In this document: positions 61,527-64,000 of the stretch, piece after piece
Numbering within the stretch: position 1 is the first letter of the stretch
How the letters are laid out: each line of letters starts with the position of its first letter
Source of the DNA: Cydia pomonella
Lineage: Eukaryota; Arthropoda; Insecta; Lepidoptera; Tortricidae
Assembly: GCF_033807575.1 (NCBI RefSeq)
Contig: NC_084725.1
Coordinates: forward strand, 3,445,001 to 3,509,000
Reading direction: 5' to 3'
Length of the DNA stretch: 64,000 nt
The notes under the pieces: model-generated
Told to the model about the DNA's origin: nothing
Databases searched by the model: none
What the model saw: only the letters and a program-made list of their open reading frames with translations
Position numbers and translations under genes: made by a program

Positions 61527-63500
61527 TATGCAAATGTCTTTTAATCTAAATGATGACTCACGGTTAATTTACTATGACGGCTGATCGGTGATCTCGTGGT
61601 GCTTTCCATAGAAAGCGAAGCGCCGTAAGCTCCGGCCTGGCCCCGGCCAGATCTAGCGTGAGTCATCCTTAAAACGAACGTTTTTTAATGGCTCAACAAA
61701 TAAAGTCCGTGACATATTTATATTATAATCTTAAGAGGCTGTCAACACCCAATGTCCTTGAAATTGATGTTACTTAAACAGTTTTTTAAGAAAGACTATT
61801 TGTTTTAGTCAGATAAGAAAAATATATGTTCATATTAATTATATTTCAAAGACCGTGGTCGTACTCGATACACGATCGAACGAAATCGGCTCGATAGAAA
61901 ATAATTGCAAAGATTGGTCTTAAAATCACAATTAAACGGTTTTTATTGTTTTGACTTATGGGTCTGCAATTAAAATCAGCATTTCAAAACATTTATATCT
62001 AAACCTTGGTCAAGTTAAATATTACACTAATAATCCACTTTTTTTTATTTAAATATTTTTCTTATTATTCCCTTGCCCAGGCCCAGTAACATGCGACAGT
62101 GCTATCTCATTTACTCCGATACAAATAGACAGTGTGCGCGCTTTAGGTATTGACAGCCTCTTAAGGGAAACGTTCCCAACTCATTATCTGGTCATCGCTG
62201 CCCAACGAAAAATACCTTGAAAAATGCAAAGTAGACGTTCCAAATGTCTTCACCGTGCTTAAATCACACTTTGAGCCTTCAGGAAACATTAATTGCGTCA
62301 CAAGATTGAAAGCCCGATCTCCATCTGTATGCAAAGCGTCGGCCGTTCCGATTCGGCAGAATTAAGCTGGCCGGAATTATTTTTGTTTACATTGTAAAGG
62401 GTTTTAGTAATTAAATTTTCGTGTATCTGGCTTCGTTGTAATAATGTTTCATAAGGCCGCGGGTTTCGACGTTTTGTATGAAATATGTTTTTAAGCATTT
62501 GAAAAAAAAAATTACGAAACCTATTTAAAATATATCATATTTATGTTTTTTAGCTTTTTCATGCTGTTATTTTAGAAGTTACAGGGGGGGGGGGGGACAC
62601 ACTTTTTTTCACTTTGGAAGTGTCTCTCGCGCAAACTATTCAGTTTAGAAAAAAATTATATTAGGAACCTAAATATTATTTTTGAAGACCTATCCCTGAT
62701 ACCCCACACATACACACAGTATGGGTTTGATGAAAAAAGATTTTTTGAGTTTCAGTTCTAAGTATAGGGAACCCCCAAAATTTATTGTTTTTTTTTTTTC
62801 TATTTTTGTGTAAAAATCCTAATGCGGTTCATAGAATACATCTACTTACCAAGTTTGAACAGTATAGCTCTTATAGTTTCGGAAAAAAGTGGCGGTGACA
62901 TAATCGGACAGACAGACGGACATGACGAATCTATAAGGGTTCCATTTTTTGCCATTTGGCTACGGAACCCTAAAAATTGCCCAAGACCATGATGGGCCAT
63001 GATTAGTGTAGGGTTTCGTAGTTACCATCCTATCAGAATAGGCTAAACGGGCAAGCACAAGGGAGTACCTTCGCAGCGCTTTGTACCTATATACGTCTTT
63101 TTACTAAGAACTAGTGGCCTATTTTGAAGTTAAAGAATTTTATATGCGAGGTACCTTAAACAAAAAATTTTACATTTAATTTTACCGTTCTGTCGCCATG
63201 CATGATTTATGTATCCATGCCAAATTGCAGCTTTTTAGCACTAACGATCACGGAGCAAAGCCCTAGTTGTTTACCTTAAAAAAGATCGAATAAGAATAGC
63301 AAGCCTAATTATAGTAATTATACATGATATCCGATAAGTCTGGAAGACTTGCCCAGATGGGAAATTCTATAATGTTTTGAAAAAGTGCCAAAATCAAAAT
63401 AGGTACGGTAAAACCACTCTATTGATCAGTTATATACTTAAGCACACTTAAGTATAAATAGTATAGGATTCATTTTTAGTTTAGGTTCGTCGGACACGTC
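61527..63500. other. Intergenic sequence, no gene seen
   Basis: A short GC-rich hairpin-prone block lies at 61610-61655, a G-tract at 62584-62595, and a dispersed-repeat-like stretch (AAGGGTTCCATTTTTTGCCA) near 62935. No exon was recognised. Confidence 0.35.
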
Positions 63501-63503
63501 ATT

Positions 63504-63743
63504 ACCAAATTAAAATGGAGCTGGCCGGGACATGTTGTCAGGCAGAGTGATGTCAGGTGGGCCAAAATGCTAACGGAATGGTGGCCGCTTTCAGACGAAA
63601 GGAGTGTCTGGCGTCCGTTGGCTCGTTGGGTGGACGACATTCGGAAGACTGCGGGTCACTTCTGGATGAGATTGGCTCGGGACCGGGATAAGTGGCGTAC
63701 TAGAAGAGAGGCCTATGCTCAGCAGTGGGCGATAAAAGCCTGA
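63504..63743 (+). mobile_element. 3' end of a LINE ORF2, 5'-truncated, with (TGATA)n tail
   Basis: Reads TKLKWSWPGHVVRQSDVRWA, RWVDDIRKTAGHFW and EAYAQQWAIKA followed by a stop (63741-63743). This is the conserved C-terminus of endonuclease/reverse-transcriptase LINEs common in insects. TGATATGATATGATATGATG follows directly, the usual simple-repeat tail. Confidence 0.88.
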
Positions 63744-64000
63744 TATGATATGATATGATGAGTATAGGATTTGTTTGAGTTAATAAATGAAGAAAATTTC
63801 GTTTGTTATTTTCCTCTCGAGTCGCACATTGCGGGGTCAAACATATTTAGACACGGCCCTCAACTGATTCACTTTCCTTTAAAAAAGCGCTTACACTCGC
63901 CAAATCTAAATAGCATTTGAACGTCGGTAAAAAACAGGTTTGATGCGTAACAGATAGGCAGTATAGAACCCTTCAAAGGCTCGTATTCCACAGATACAGT

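Overview
This window is nuclear DNA from an insect, almost certainly a moth or butterfly (Lepidoptera). It is AT-rich. It holds one multi-exon gene with GT-AG introns in a dense bed of tRNA-derived SINEs, short terminal-inverted-repeat (TIR) elements and 5'-truncated LINE tails of kinds I associate with lepidopteran genomes. No prokaryotic operons, rRNA or free-standing tRNA genes were seen.

Layout. 1-18.4 kb is intergenic and repeat-rich. Its one long open frame is an intact 950-codon non-LTR retrotransposon ORF (4591-7443, +) with an N-terminal C2H2 finger, a reverse transcriptase and a C-terminal restriction-like endonuclease (RLE). Broken relatives lie at 1.1-1.8, 44.3 and 60.0-60.4 kb, and a decayed mariner transposase lies at 9.5-10.0 kb. 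18.48-48.6 kb is a single plus-strand gene. I reconstruct 21 coding exons, 3357 nt in all, giving 1118 residues with every splice phase consistent. The product is the insect orthologue of DSTYK (dual serine/threonine and tyrosine protein kinase, 'dusty' kinase, RIPK5). It has a long N-terminal half with a degenerate P-loop-like segment and a C-terminal kinase domain (K855, HRD D949, DLG D967, APE E991). 48.6-64 kb again holds only repeats and unassigned sequence.

Most unusual is the gene's structure. Three separate local tandem duplications have captured DSTYK exon sequence. (1) The 3' half of exon 5 plus its splice donor and intron start is repeated about 14 times with a 146-bp period (21778-23820). 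(2) Exon 19, the APE/helix-F part of the kinase domain, is present as two full copies encoding identical protein plus a decayed third, at a 199-bp period with only 36 bp between copies. (3) A decayed copy of the last exon and 3'UTR follows the gene. In addition, a fragment of the RLE retroelement lies between two exact 14-bp copies of the exon 18 splice donor, and several TIR elements end 24-29 bp upstream of splice acceptors.

Mobile DNA is heavily nested: SINE in SINE, SINE in LINE, a TIR element inside a hAT-like element, and TIR elements inside another. Several insertions have clear target-site duplications (8 bp for hAT-like, TAA/TTA for Harbinger-like, 9-19 bp for SINEs). Coordinates of splice sites are read from the sequence. 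Repeat family names are given only where structure supports them.
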